DNA of 64,000 nucleotides from assembly GCF_014698795.1 (NCBI RefSeq), contig NZ_JACJTR010000007.1, positions 186,001 to 250,000 of the forward strand, written 5' to 3'. The notes beneath the pieces were generated by a model. It was not told where the DNA came from, made no database searches, and was given only the letters and a program-made list of their open reading frames with translations. Each line of letters opens with the position of its first letter. Positions within the stretch are counted from its first letter, which is position 1. The DNA comes from Nostoc sp. FACHB-892 (GTDB taxonomy: Bacteria; Cyanobacteriota; Cyanobacteriia; Cyanobacteriales; Nostocaceae). Below are positions 8,909-16,922 of the stretch, piece after piece. Position numbers and translations under genes: made by a program.

Positions 8909-8944
8909 GTTCATAGAGGCGTATATTTGTGCGCCTCTATGAAC
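8909..8944. terminator. Perfect 13-bp stem-loop after the response regulator
   Basis: GTTCATAGAGGCG (8909-8921) and CGCCTCTATGAAC (8932-8944) are exact complements with a 10-nt loop. There is no poly-T tail, so it may be an mRNA-end stabiliser or a dispersed REP-like element rather than a classical terminator. Confidence 0.5.
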
Positions 8945-9081
8945 GTGTTTGTATGCAAAATAAAACCGTTATACAACAAGTACTAACGGTTAGCCAATAT
9001 ATTCAAATTTTGCCTCAATTCTAAATCTTGCGCTATTACCAACTAGTTTTGGCAACAATAAAAATTATTGAAACCTTTTTA

Positions 9082-9107
9082 AGGATCAGAATTTACTGAT
9101 CTTTTTT
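9082..9107 (+). terminator. Terminator-like hairpin
   Basis: GATCAG (9084-9089) and CTGATC (9096-9101) enclose a 6-nt loop and are followed by six T residues; on the other strand the stem is followed by T-rich sequence as well. It lies between the convergent response regulator and DUF2811 genes. Confidence 0.65.
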
Positions 9108-9223
9108 GTTGTAATCTTGCCCCGATATGGCCGATCGCTTTAGATCAAAATTCCATTGATCGGGCACGGTTTGCCGTGCCCATATTAAGGCATGATCCAA
9201 AGTAACGCCGTTTATACCAGTAC

Positions 9224-9478
9224 CTATGGGGTGTCTAGTAGATTAGCTGTTGCGGGTGAATCAATGCTGGGCATTTTTACTGTGGAGTGGTGGAACAAAG
9301 TCTCTAGATAGACTCGGGCAGCGCGGCGATCGCTATCTCCATTTTGGAGTAAAAACAATGATAGTGCCGCCGTTAATACCCTATTTTCATCCCAATCGGG
9401 ATGGGTTTCTAAGTAGTTTTTTAAGGATTCGTGGAGTGTTTCGGGAATTTCTGTAAAGATGCTAACCGTTGATTTCAT
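9224..9478 (-). CDS. DUF2811 family small protein
   Basis: This 84-aa protein matches what I know of the cyanobacterial DUF2811 family: an N-terminal VSIFTEIPETLHESL stretch, NYLETHPDWDENRVL, and ALSLFLLQNG. The function is unknown. The compact alpha/beta N-terminus followed by a helix resembles small ribbon-helix-helix-like or toxin-antitoxin-associated proteins, but this is only an impression. The ATG is preceded by a purine-rich AGGAGGAAAATC, a strong ribosome-binding site. The variable last 20 residues (from HHSTVK) are low in conservation by appearance. Confidence 0.75.
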   Translation of the reverse strand: MKSTVSIFTEIPETLHESLKNYLETHPDWDENRVLTAALSLFLLQNGDSDRRAARVYLETLFHHSTVKMPSIDSPATANLLDTP

Positions 9479-9951
9479 GAGATTTTCCTCCTATGAGGAT
9501 AATCAAGAGGGACAAGTTGCTTGCGGTAAAGCGGCTTAGAGCTACTTCACACGCTCTTTCGCCAGTTTGCCAATCTGCGCCCACATCTATTGGTAATATA
9601 TTTTACACATTTGATGCCAACGGTTGACCGAACTACAAAAGCAAGCCGAATCATTGTGCGCCAAGAGGGGGTGGGTTTGTCAATGCTGCGAAATGTTAAA
9701 AACGATTGTATAAAAAATAAATGCGAACGGAATAATCAGCATTTGATGCTATTTTTCGTTACTTTACTTTACAAAAACTCAGTCCATTAACTTCCTTTCC
9801 ACTGTTAATCAATAATCCCCAACAAGAGAGTAAGAAGCTCATTAGCTCGTAGAGTACTTGTGGAAAACTGCTAAAATCCCTGTGGAAACCCTGTGGAATG
9901 AGTGAGGAAAATAGCAGCCAATGATAAGAATTACAAAAATGTTATCAAGTC
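9479..9951. other. Intergenic region before the MFS gene
   Basis: This is a divergent promoter region with no convincing gene. Three direct copies of TGTGGAA(A) occur at 9859, 9881 and 9892, resembling the cyanobacterial DnaA-box core TTTTCCACA on the other strand; the cluster is small and no replication gene is near. Confidence 0.35.
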
Positions 9952-11226
9952 ATGACATTTAACCTGATGAAATTAGCTTCTCAATCTCCTGTATCATCGT
10001 GGCTGCCGTCGATACATCCCCAGGTATGGATTTTCGCAATTGGTAGATTTCTCTCGGAAGTTGGCACAGGCTTTACTTTGTTTTACGCCCCGATCTTTTT
10101 TGTCAATCAACTCGGTTTATCTGCAACCAGTGTTGGGGTAGCCTTAGGTAGCGCCTCGATTTCCGGCATTGTGGGGAGGATTGTAGGTGGTTCTTTGGCT
10201 GATTCTGAACATTGGGGTCGCCGCCGCACTTTGTTGCTAGCCACGGCGATTTCAGCAATTGCTTCTCTAGTGTTAGCTGCAACCAATAATTTTACTATTT
10301 TGGTAATTGGTAGCTTGATTAGCGGTTTAGGGATAGGTTTCTATTGGCCGGCGGCTGAAGCTGTTGTTGCTGACGCTAGCCAAATTGACAATCGGCGCGA
10401 AACTTTTGCGATCGCTCGACTAGCTGATAATCTTGGGTTAGCGATCGGAATTGTGCTTGCTGGGTTTTTGATCGCGATAATTGGAACTTATCGGTGGCTA
10501 TTTGTCATTGATGCCATCTCCTTTCTCGTGTTTTTTGGGGTTGTCTATGTGGGAATTAGTAAAACCGAACAACAGCAGATAAAGGCATCTGAAAAGACAC
10601 AATATATTGCTTCTTGGATAGCAGTATTAAGCGATCGCCGTTTCCTGGTCTACATAGCAGTTAATATATTCTTTACAATCTATATTTCTCAAATCCACAG
10701 CACCCTGCCGCTTTACTTCAAAAACTTTGTCTTTGTAGAAAATACTGCCAAGGGATTTACTGAAACTACCATTAGCGGACTATTTGCTTGGCATTTGGTG
10801 TTCGCAATTATTTGTCAGTTGCCTGTCACCAGCATCTTAAAACGCTGCTCACACACACTGGCGCTCACTGTTTCCGCCATTTTTTGGGCAATTGGTTTTG
10901 GTCTGATTTGGGTAAGCGGCACAGCCCCATCTCACTATCTAGTTTGGGTAATTTTGGCATTGGGAGTATTTGCTATGGCGATTGTCTCTTATACCCCATC
11001 TGCTGCCTCTTTAGTCACTGAGTTAGCCCCGGAAAATCAACGCGGCGTTTATTTCTCCATCAACGCTTTGTGCTGGGCTGTTGGCTCTTTTATTGGTCAT
11101 CCCTTGGGTGGATGGGCATTAGATCAACCGGAAACTGTTACCAATAGTTTATGGCTAGGCTTTATCTTGAGTGTGGCGATCGCTGTGGCAATTTTACAGT
11201 ATCTCAATCGAATTTTGGTTGAGTAG
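9952..11226 (+). CDS. Major facilitator superfamily transporter
   Basis: This 424-aa polytopic protein has about 12 predicted membrane segments in two halves. The MFS signature between TM2 and TM3 is visible as GGSLADSEHWGRRRT, and the GLGIGFYWPAAEA stretch fits TM4. The central cytoplasmic loop (SKTEQQQIKASEKTQ) separates the halves. It should sit in the plasma membrane as a proton-coupled efflux or uptake carrier of the drug/sugar type; the substrate is unknown. It is transcribed alone and converges on hisIE. Confidence 0.9.
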   Translation: MTFNLMKLASQSPVSSWLPSIHPQVWIFAIGRFLSEVGTGFTLFYAPIFFVNQLGLSATSVGVALGSASISGIVGRIVGGSLADSEHWGRRRTLLLATAISAIASLVLAATNNFTILVIGSLISGLGIGFYWPAAEAVVADASQIDNRRETFAIARLADNLGLAIGIVLAGFLIAIIGTYRWLFVIDAISFLVFFGVVYVGISKTEQQQIKASEKTQYIASWIAVLSDRRFLVYIAVNIFFTIYISQIHSTLPLYFKNFVFVENTAKGFTETTISGLFAWHLVFAIICQLPVTSILKRCSHTLALTVSAIFWAIGFGLIWVSGTAPSHYLVWVILALGVFAMAIVSYTPSAASLVTELAPENQRGVYFSINALCWAVGSFIGHPLGGWALDQPETVTNSLWLGFILSVAIAVAILQYLNRILVE

Positions 11227-11420
11227 GGGGGCACATCTCATCTGTACGCTTATTTTTTTTCTATTGACCGAAGAGGTAGGGGAACAGGGGGTAGGGGAGA
11301 AAGAATACTGGAATTTTCCTGCAAAAAGGGTTTCATATCATCAAGTCCGGTTAATCATTTATGATTACCGCATCTGTGCAAAAATCAGAAAAGCCTCCTT
11401 CCCCCTGCTCCCTTTCCCCC

Positions 11421-12071
11421 TCATTGGCGACGTTCTTGCAACTTACGATATACAGATTTCAGATCAACTTTATGGTGAGCTAAGGCAACCAAAGTATGAT
11501 ATAGCAAATCGGCTACTTCACCTGCGATCGCATCTGCTTCATCATCCTTAAAAGCCATTACCACCTCGGCGGTTTCTTCACCAATCTTTTTCAATATTTT
11601 GTTATCGCCACCTGCGAATAGTTTACAGGTATAAGAACTTTCAGTAGGATTGTCGCGGCGATCGCATATTATTTGAAACAATTGTGACAATGTATCCCCT
11701 GGTGGTGGAACAATACTCCCTTCTATTTGGTGAAAGCAACTGCGTTCTCCAGTGTGACAAGCAACATCTCCTAATTGCTCTACACCTATGAGTAGCGCAT
11801 CACTATCACAGTCATAACGGATACTCTGCACTTTTTGAATATGTCCAGAAGTCGCCCCCTTGTGCCAAAACTTTTGCCGGGAACGGCTCCAAAACCAAGT
11901 TTCTTCAGTTTCTAAAGTTTTTTGTAATGACTCCTGATTCATCCACGCCATCATTAGGACAGTACCATCCAAATAATCTTGGACAATTGCAGGCACTAAA
12001 CCCCGTTCATCGTAGCGAATTTCCTCAACAGGGATGGCGTAATGCAGTGAGCGTGAATCGTTAGAAGACAT
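11421..12071 (-). CDS. hisIE: Bifunctional phosphoribosyl-AMP cyclohydrolase / phosphoribosyl-ATP diphosphatase
   Basis: This 216-aa fusion catalyses steps 2 and 3 of histidine biosynthesis. Residues 1-110 are His[30 protein letters not shown] and the metal-binding CDSDALL and [10 protein letters not shown] motifs. Residues about 125-216 are HisE, with the EETAEVVMA and EVADLLYH acidic clusters of the all-alpha NTP pyrophosphohydrolase fold. The length is standard for HisIE. It stands alone, as his genes do in cyanobacteria. The start ATG ([11 protein letters not shown]) is the only plausible one. Confidence 0.95.
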   Translation of the reverse strand: MSSNDSRSLHYAIPVEEIRYDERGLVPAIVQDYLDGTVLMMAWMNQESLQKTLETEETWFWSRSRQKFWHKGATSGHIQKVQSIRYDCDSDALLIGVEQLGDVACHTGERSCFHQIEGSIVPPPGDTLSQLFQIICDRRDNPTESSYTCKLFAGGDNKILKKIGEETAEVVMAFKDDEADAIAGEVADLLYHTLVALAHHKVDLKSVYRKLQERRQ

Positions 12072-12172
12072 ACCAGCTAGTTTGCTCTAATAAGAATAAT
12101 TCATGGATTCACGATACCATTCTGAATAGGGCCGCTGGCATATTTTCTTAAATTTAACTATCTTATGTAGCT

Positions 12173-12361
12173 CTAAACAAGAACATTCCGTTCCATAGCA
12201 GACTGCATTTTTACAGCACTCAACGCGACTTTGTGAGCTTTTGAGGCTTCACCATACCAATGAATCGCCGAATTAAAAGCTGCTCGGTAAAGATCCTGGT
12301 ATGCTTCAGATAATCGAGTTTGAATATCTAGAGGTAAGTCTTTATTTGAGTTGTATAACAT
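12173..12361 (-). CDS. Short ChaB-like protein
   Basis: This 62-aa protein has the ChaB pattern: DLPLDIQTRLSEAYQDLYRA, then AFNSAIHWY, then a helix ending HKVALSAVK. In ChaB these correspond to the DLP, AQxIYxxAFNxA and AHxxAWxAVK blocks. ChaB was named as a cation-transport regulator from E. coli, but its biochemical role is not settled. Here it stands alone between hisIE and hemL, divergent from hemL, with no ChaA neighbour. The protein is about 15 residues shorter than E. coli ChaB. Confidence 0.68.
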   Translation of the reverse strand: MLYNSNKDLPLDIQTRLSEAYQDLYRAAFNSAIHWYGEASKAHKVALSAVKMQSAMERNVLV

Positions 12362-12466
12362 ATTATTATTTTTTGGTTCAGCTATTTATATAGGATAGAA
12401 ATTCTAAGTAATTTTTGACACTATCCTAAGATAGAGCTTTTTATTGCCCACTGTTAGGAGAGAACC

Positions 12467-13765
12467 TTGGTAAATACCACAATTAAAACAACAAAATCAC
12501 AAGAAATCTTTGCTGCTGCTCAAAACCTCATGCCCGGAGGAGTCAGTTCTCCGGTTCGTGCCTTTAAATCTGTGGGTGGACAACCCATCGTTTTTGATCG
12601 TGTAAAAGGCGCATATATTTGGGATGTAGATGGCAATCAATACATAGACTATGTAGGTACTTGGGGCCCAGCTATTTGCGGTCATGCTCATCCAGAAGTA
12701 ATTGCAGCCTTGCATGAAGCTTTAGAAAAAGGCACGAGTTTTGGCGCTCCCTCAGTTCTAGAAAATGTTTTGGCAGAAATGGTTATTGATGCCGTTCCTA
12801 GCATTGAAATGGTCAGATTTGTCAACTCTGGAACTGAAGCTTGTATGGGAGTTTTGCGGCTGATGCGGGCTTTCACAAAACGAGATAAAATCATCAAATT
12901 TGAAGGCTGCTACCACGGACACGCCGATACGTTTCTAGTGAAGGCAGGTTCTGGTGTTGCCACACTTGGCTTGCCAGACTCACCGGGAGTTCCGAAAGCG
13001 GCAACTAGCGCCACTCTAACCGCACCTTTCAATGACCTAGAATCCGTCAAAGCCTTGTTTGAAGAAAACCGCGACGAGATTGCTGGTGTCATTCTTGAGC
13101 CAGTTGTCGGCAACGCTGGGTTTATTACACCTGACGCTGGATTCTTAGAAGGATTACGGGAACTGACTCACGAGCATGGAGCGTTATTGGTATTTGACGA
13201 GGTGATGACAGGCTTCCGCATTGCTTACGGTGGCGCTCAAGAAAAATTTGGCGTTACTCCCGATTTAACGACCTTGGGTAAGGTGATTGGTGGTGGTTTG
13301 CCAGTTGGAGCTTATGGCGGCCGTCGAGATATTATGTCAATGGTTGCCCCTGCCGGCCCCGTATATCAAGCTGGGACTCTTTCTGGTAATCCTTTGGCGA
13401 TGACTGCTGGTATTAAGACTTTAGAATTGCTGCAAAAGCCAGGTACTTACGATTATCTTGAGCGAATTACTAAAAAGCTAGCAGATGGTTTGCTGCAAAT
13501 TGCTAAAGAAACTGGCCACGCGGCTTGTGGTGGTCAAATCAGCGCCATGTTTGGTTTATTTTTTACCTCTGGCCCAGTTAATAACTACGAAGATGCGAAA
13601 AAGTCTGATACAGCTAAATTCGGACGCTTCCATCGCGGTATGTTAGAACGGGGTGTTTACTTAGCACCCTCCCAGTTTGAAGCTGGGTTTACGTCTTTTG
13701 CTCACACTGAAGAAGACATTGAGCAGACTTTAGCAGTTGCACGGGATGTAATGTCTAGTTTGTAA
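12467..13765 (+). CDS. hemL: Glutamate-1-semialdehyde 2,1-aminomutase
   Basis: This 432-aa PLP enzyme makes 5-aminolevulinate from glutamate-1-semialdehyde, the C5 route to haem and chlorophyll. Diagnostic motifs are [48 protein letters not shown] and the PLP lysine K272 in [17 protein letters not shown]. The start is a TTG: it is preceded at 12456-12460 by AGGAG with a 6-nt spacer, and the residues after it (VNTTIKT) fit the family's short N-terminus. It is monocistronic by context, with the divergent ChaB-like gene upstream. Confidence 0.97.
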   Translation: MVNTTIKTTKSQEIFAAAQNLMPGGVSSPVRAFKSVGGQPIVFDRVKGAYIWDVDGNQYIDYVGTWGPAICGHAHPEVIAALHEALEKGTSFGAPSVLENVLAEMVIDAVPSIEMVRFVNSGTEACMGVLRLMRAFTKRDKIIKFEGCYHGHADTFLVKAGSGVATLGLPDSPGVPKAATSATLTAPFNDLESVKALFEENRDEIAGVILEPVVGNAGFITPDAGFLEGLRELTHEHGALLVFDEVMTGFRIAYGGAQEKFGVTPDLTTLGKVIGGGLPVGAYGGRRDIMSMVAPAGPVYQAGTLSGNPLAMTAGIKTLELLQKPGTYDYLERITKKLADGLLQIAKETGHAACGGQISAMFGLFFTSGPVNNYEDAKKSDTAKFGRFHRGMLERGVYLAPSQFEAGFTSFAHTEEDIEQTLAVARDVMSSL

Positions 13766-13900
13766 TGCGAACCTAGTCAAAGTAGGGGAGCCAATGCATT
13801 GACTAGAGAACTGTGAGCGGAGGCTTCCTCTGCTCAAAACTTCTCTTCCCTTCTCTACCCGAGGTTTAGCTTGTTTCTTTGCTATAGCAACTGGCGTTGT

Positions 13901-13947
13901 GTTAGCTGAAAGTACGCACGATTCTGAGGTGCGTACTTTCAGCTAAC
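13901..13947. terminator. Perfect 19-bp stem-loop between hemL and metallothionein
   Basis: The arms at 13901-13919 (GTTAGCTGAAAGTACGCAC) and 13929-13947 are exact reverse complements with a 9-nt loop. It sits 12 bp past the end of the minus-strand metallothionein gene and 136 bp past hemL. No poly-T follows on either strand, so it is either a bidirectional mRNA-end structure or a dispersed palindromic repeat. Confidence 0.6.
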
Positions 13948-13959
13948 GCACTCTACATA

Positions 13960-14121
13960 TTAACAGCCACAACCTCCGTGACTACAGCCTTTAATAGTTT
14001 TATGACCTTCAGCACAGCCTTGGGAGCAATAGTGTTTGCCGTCTTCTTTAATAGCATCCTCAAGTGAAACGATACACAGGCAAGTCGGACAGGCGCATTT
14101 CATTTGGGTTACGGTTGTCAT
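13960..14121 (-). CDS. Bacterial metallothionein (SmtA family)
   Basis: I translated this 53-aa gene by hand from the minus strand. It has nine cysteines in the SmtA arrangement: K-C-A-C-P-x2-C-L-C near the N-terminus, YCSQGC in the middle and a C-terminal GCSHGGCGC tail. The central His residues (GKHYCSQGCAEGH) are those that help bind zinc in SmtA. It should be a cytosolic zinc/cadmium/copper-sequestering protein. The ATG is preceded by GGAGAAAGTT, a good ribosome-binding site. No smtB-type repressor gene is adjacent. Upstream at 14153-14170 is a 6-6-6 inverted repeat that could be an operator. Confidence 0.92.
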   Translation of the reverse strand: MTTVTQMKCACPTCLCIVSLEDAIKEDGKHYCSQGCAEGHKTIKGCSHGGCGC

Positions 14122-14152
14122 AACTTTCTCCATTTCCTGTTGAGATTACTTT

Positions 14153-14170
14153 AACAATACATGAATTGTT
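14153..14170. promoter_or_regulatory. Candidate operator upstream of the metallothionein gene
   Basis: AACAAT-acatga-ATTGTT is a perfect 6-bp inverted repeat with a 6-bp centre, 32 bp before the start codon. SmtB/ArsR-type metal sensors bind AT-rich inverted repeats near smtA promoters, so this is a plausible site, but it does not exactly match the published 12-2-12 pattern. Confidence 0.35.
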
Positions 14171-14322
14171 TCTGTCTGGTATGCGTCATATAAAGACTTA
14201 TTATTTAGGCTGAGGCGAGAGCAAGGGCACGCAAAGAGATTTTAATAAAAAGTGATTAGCCGAACTTAATATCAATCTGCTCTAATTTGTAGGCGGGTTG
14301 CTAATTTAACTCACTTTATTAC

Positions 14323-14361
14323 AAAAAAACCGTCCAAAATAATATCTGAACGGAATTTTTT
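14323..14361 (-). terminator. Terminator downstream of the fasciclin gene
   Basis: CCGTCC (14330-14335) and GAACGG (14348-14353) form a short stem with one mismatch. On the minus strand the exit is a run of seven T residues; on the plus strand it is AATTTTTT. It would separate the fasciclin transcript from the metallothionein gene. Confidence 0.65.
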
Positions 14362-14417
14362 CCTATTAATATTTTATGCCAACCTAGTCTGCTACAGGTT
14401 GTACTGATACCGAAAAG

Positions 14418-15215
14418 CTACAAATCAGGAGGTAAAATCACTTGATCAATTGCGTGGATTACACCATTGCTGCCTGTGATATCTGCCTGTGTCACTCTAG
14501 CATCGTTGATAGTTACACCAGTAGCAGGATCAACTTTAACGTTGATTGCGCCGCCTTCAAGGCTTTTAACTTCACCAGACTTCAAATCAGTGGACAATAC
14601 CTTACCAGGTACTACATGGTAAGTCAAAATCTTGAGCAATACTTCTTTGTTGTCTGGTTTTAACAATTCTTGCAAAGCATCTTGTGGCAACTTAGCAAAA
14701 GCTGCATCAGTGGGTGCAAAAATAGTTAGGTTATCTTTGCCTTGTAAAGCTCCAGTCAATCCTGCTGCTTTCAAAGCCTTAGTTAAGGTGGTAAAAGAAG
14801 CGTTTGACTCTGCCAACGCTAACAAGTTTTTACCCTGAGTGTCGGTTGAACCTGGGGTTGATGGAGTTGTAGGAAGTGTCTGGGTAGGTTGAGTTCCTGG
14901 AGTGCCGGGTGTTGGTTCACTAGGTGTAACACTACCACCACGGTTATAGGGAGGCTCGTTGAAAATACTTGGTCTGGGATTTAGCGTTCCACCACTCTGC
15001 TGTGCTAGTTGTTGACCCTTGGTATTGCTTTTTTCTATTAGGGAAGCGTTTGCTTGAAGGCGTTGACCCTGATTATAAGGGGCTTCTTTGAAAATACTGG
15101 GGTTAGGATTTAGTGCGGATTTCGCATCGGATGGTAAAGTAATGAGAAGGCTGAAACTTGTAAATCCTGCTATGCCTGCCAACGTGGTCAGCAATTTGCT
15201 GTAATTTGTCTTCAT
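14418..15215 (-). CDS. Secreted fasciclin-domain (FAS1) protein
   Basis: A 265-aa protein from the ATG at 15215, chosen because it opens directly on a signal peptide (KTNYSKLL, then a hydrophobic core to about residue 27 and a cut near SDA/KSA); a longer frame starts 21 codons upstream. Residues about 30-110 are low complexity and contain two related blocks, LNPNPSIFKEAPYNQG and LNPRPSIFNEPPYNRG, followed by a Pro/Thr-rich linker. Residues about 130-265 are one FAS1 domain: LAESNASFTTLTKALKAAG, LTIFAPTDAAFAKLP, LLKILTYHVVPG, NGVIHAIDQVILP. FAS1 domains mediate extracellular adhesion. It is not CupS, which lacks this linker and lies with cupA. Confidence 0.88.
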   Translation of the reverse strand: MKTNYSKLLTTLAGIAGFTSFSLLITLPSDAKSALNPNPSIFKEAPYNQGQRLQANASLIEKSNTKGQQLAQQSGGTLNPRPSIFNEPPYNRGGSVTPSEPTPGTPGTQPTQTLPTTPSTPGSTDTQGKNLLALAESNASFTTLTKALKAAGLTGALQGKDNLTIFAPTDAAFAKLPQDALQELLKPDNKEVLLKILTYHVVPGKVLSTDLKSGEVKSLEGGAINVKVDPATGVTINDARVTQADITGSNGVIHAIDQVILPPDL

Positions 15216-16045
15216 AAATTTTGTTTGTCTTTTTGTCCACACATTACATAAAGATTTATAACATTTTGCTATGCACAAAATCTAACCGAAGAGGAAAGTA
15301 AAATTATTCATCCGATGAGTTTGTGTTTATGAGGTCAAATATCTAACCTCGATTCAGGCTTAACAAGGATCAAATATACTTAGCATATATTTCATGTAAA
15401 TTGAGTAAATTTTCTCCATTACACCAAAAGGAGTTAAAAAGCCTGGCTTGGTGTAGCTTAAACTCTTAAAAAATCGAAAAATATATTTACAATTTATGAG
15501 TTATAACAAGCTTTGTTAAGCTCATCTCACCCGTAAAAGGGGATGGAATTTCGTGTTAACTGTTGACTGTTGACTGTTGACTGTTAATCGTCAACGCGTC
15601 TGGTCGTAATAATGTCAAAATTACTAATTTAATACTCAGGAAAACTACAGAGAGTAAATAACTAAATTTATTACGTAGGCTAACAGGTAGAGAGATTAAA
15701 GTAACTACTGAATGCCAGGACTGAGCAGTTAAATTTGTTTATGTATGCTCAATTATTGAATTATTTTATATTTTAATCACTGAGAAAATAATATTTTTTT
15801 AATCGATAATTTTGCCAAAAATCATATACGTCGGTTCCAATTCAAATGCGGTATAAGATTATATTCCAAGGTATAGGGGAGATGCCGTGCCCCTACGGGT
15901 GTACCTCACGTAAACGAGAACCGCTATATAAGTTCAATCCTAATCTCAATTAGATTAACTACAAGCAACTAATGTAAAGAAAAATTACCTTAACTAAAGA
16001 TACAATTGTAAAGTTAAGAAGTTGACCAGTTACAAGGTATACAAG
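15216..16045. other. Intergenic region with heptamer repeats and a dispersed repeat
   Basis: This divergent region holds no convincing gene. Bases 15558-15585 are four tandem heptamers ending in ACTGTT (a short tandemly repeated repetitive sequence). Bases about 15830-15925 carry a dispersed GC-rich repeat (ggagatgccgtgcccctacggg). The remainder is AT-rich promoter sequence for the fasciclin gene and the GST-like gene. Confidence 0.45.
15558..15585. repeat. Heptamer tandem repeat (STRR type)
   Basis: Four consecutive 7-mers, the first AACTGTT and the next three GACTGTT. Heptamer STRRs are a known feature of heterocystous cyanobacterial genomes. Confidence 0.8.
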
Positions 16046-16840
16046 ATGCTGGAATTATACCAATGGGAACTATCTCAATACTCAGAGAAAGTACGCCTAA
16101 TTCTAGATTTTAAAGGACTAGATTATCGCAAAATAGAGGTTACGCCTGGGATTGGACAAGTAGAACTGTTCCGGCTGACTGGTCAAAGACAAGTTCCGGT
16201 ATTAAAGGATCGGAACAAGTATATTGTGGATTCTACGGAAATAGCTAAGTATTTAGACTTAGAGTATCCCGATCGCCCAATAATACCGCAAGATCCCAAA
16301 AAACGGGGTTTAACTTTATTAATAGAAGAATGGGCTGATGAGTCCATAGGCATCAAAGGTCGTAAAGCACTATTTGCTGCCATAAGTCAAGACCAAAATT
16401 TCCGTAAATCTTTATTACCCACCTCAACACCAGATATATTTAAAAGTCTGGTTGGAGGAGTACCCACTGATTTACTGACAATGTTCGGTTTTGGAGTAGG
16501 TTATAGCCCGGATGTTATTCAATCAGCGATCGCATCTTTAAAACAAGATTTGGAAGCGGTAACGTTATTATTGGCAGATAGTCCTTATTTAACAGGAGAT
16601 GAACCGACTTTAGCTGACTTAGCAGTAGCTGGCTTATCAATATTGCTCAAGTTCCCCTCTGGCCCCTATCTGGATTTACCAGCTTCTCTCAGAGGAAAAG
16701 GATTGCCAATCTTTGCAGAGAATATAAATTATGAACCATTCTTTAGCTGGCGCGATCGCCTTTATGCCCAATTCCGTAAACCATTAATCAGTACTACTCC
16801 ACCAACCGGAAGTGCGCCAACTTCGATTCAAATTGATTAG
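16046..16840 (+). CDS. Glutathione S-transferase family protein
   Basis: A 264-aa protein from the ATG at 16046; an in-frame TTG eight codons earlier is less likely because the thioredoxin-fold strand begins right after MLELYQW. The N-terminal GST domain shows ELSQYSEKVRLILDFKGLDY, GQRQVPVLKD (cis-Pro) and VDSTEIAKYLD (glutathione-binding SNAIL-like position). The C-terminal all-helical domain includes YLTGDEPTLADLAVAG, which is typical. It would conjugate or reduce with glutathione in the cytosol; the substrate is unknown. Three gggcat(a/t) heptamers follow at 16854-16874. Confidence 0.85.
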   Translation: MLELYQWELSQYSEKVRLILDFKGLDYRKIEVTPGIGQVELFRLTGQRQVPVLKDRNKYIVDSTEIAKYLDLEYPDRPIIPQDPKKRGLTLLIEEWADESIGIKGRKALFAAISQDQNFRKSLLPTSTPDIFKSLVGGVPTDLLTMFGFGVGYSPDVIQSAIASLKQDLEAVTLLLADSPYLTGDEPTLADLAVAGLSILLKFPSGPYLDLPASLRGKGLPIFAENINYEPFFSWRDRLYAQFRKPLISTTPPTGSAPTSIQID

Positions 16841-16853
16841 GTAATGGCGCATT

Positions 16854-16918
16854 GGGCATAGGGCATAGGGCATTGGGGGAGAATAACTAATGACAAATGA
16901 CAAATGACCAATGACTAA
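16854..16918. repeat. Heptamer repeats plus dispersed aatgac-type repeat
   Basis: Three tandem gggcat(a/t) heptamers (16854-16874) are followed by aatgacaaatgac-type units (16887-16918). The latter match one arm of the palindromic repeat inside hppD and supply an ATG (16911) in frame with the HerA gene. Confidence 0.75.
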
Positions 16919-16922
16919 TCAG

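Larger units (their letters stand above)
8668..9223. other. Intergenic region with two hairpins
   Basis: No gene is seen between the response regulator and the convergent DUF2811 gene. It contains a strong 13-bp stem-loop (8909-8944), a short inverted repeat AACCGTT/AACGGTT near 8964-8991, and a bidirectional terminator-like hairpin (9082-9107). Confidence 0.5.

Noticed and set aside
9590..9790. 66-codon frame upstream of the MFS gene
   Set aside because: No ribosome-binding site or conserved motif; composition is like the intergenic flanks.
9859..9900. Three TGTGGAA words as a DnaA-box cluster and origin
   Set aside because: Only three imperfect copies, with no dnaA, dnaN or AT-rich unwinding element beside them.
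14418..15215. Fasciclin protein as CupS of the CO2-uptake complex
   Set aside because: It has a signal peptide and a long linker and lies 26 kb from the cupA-type gene.
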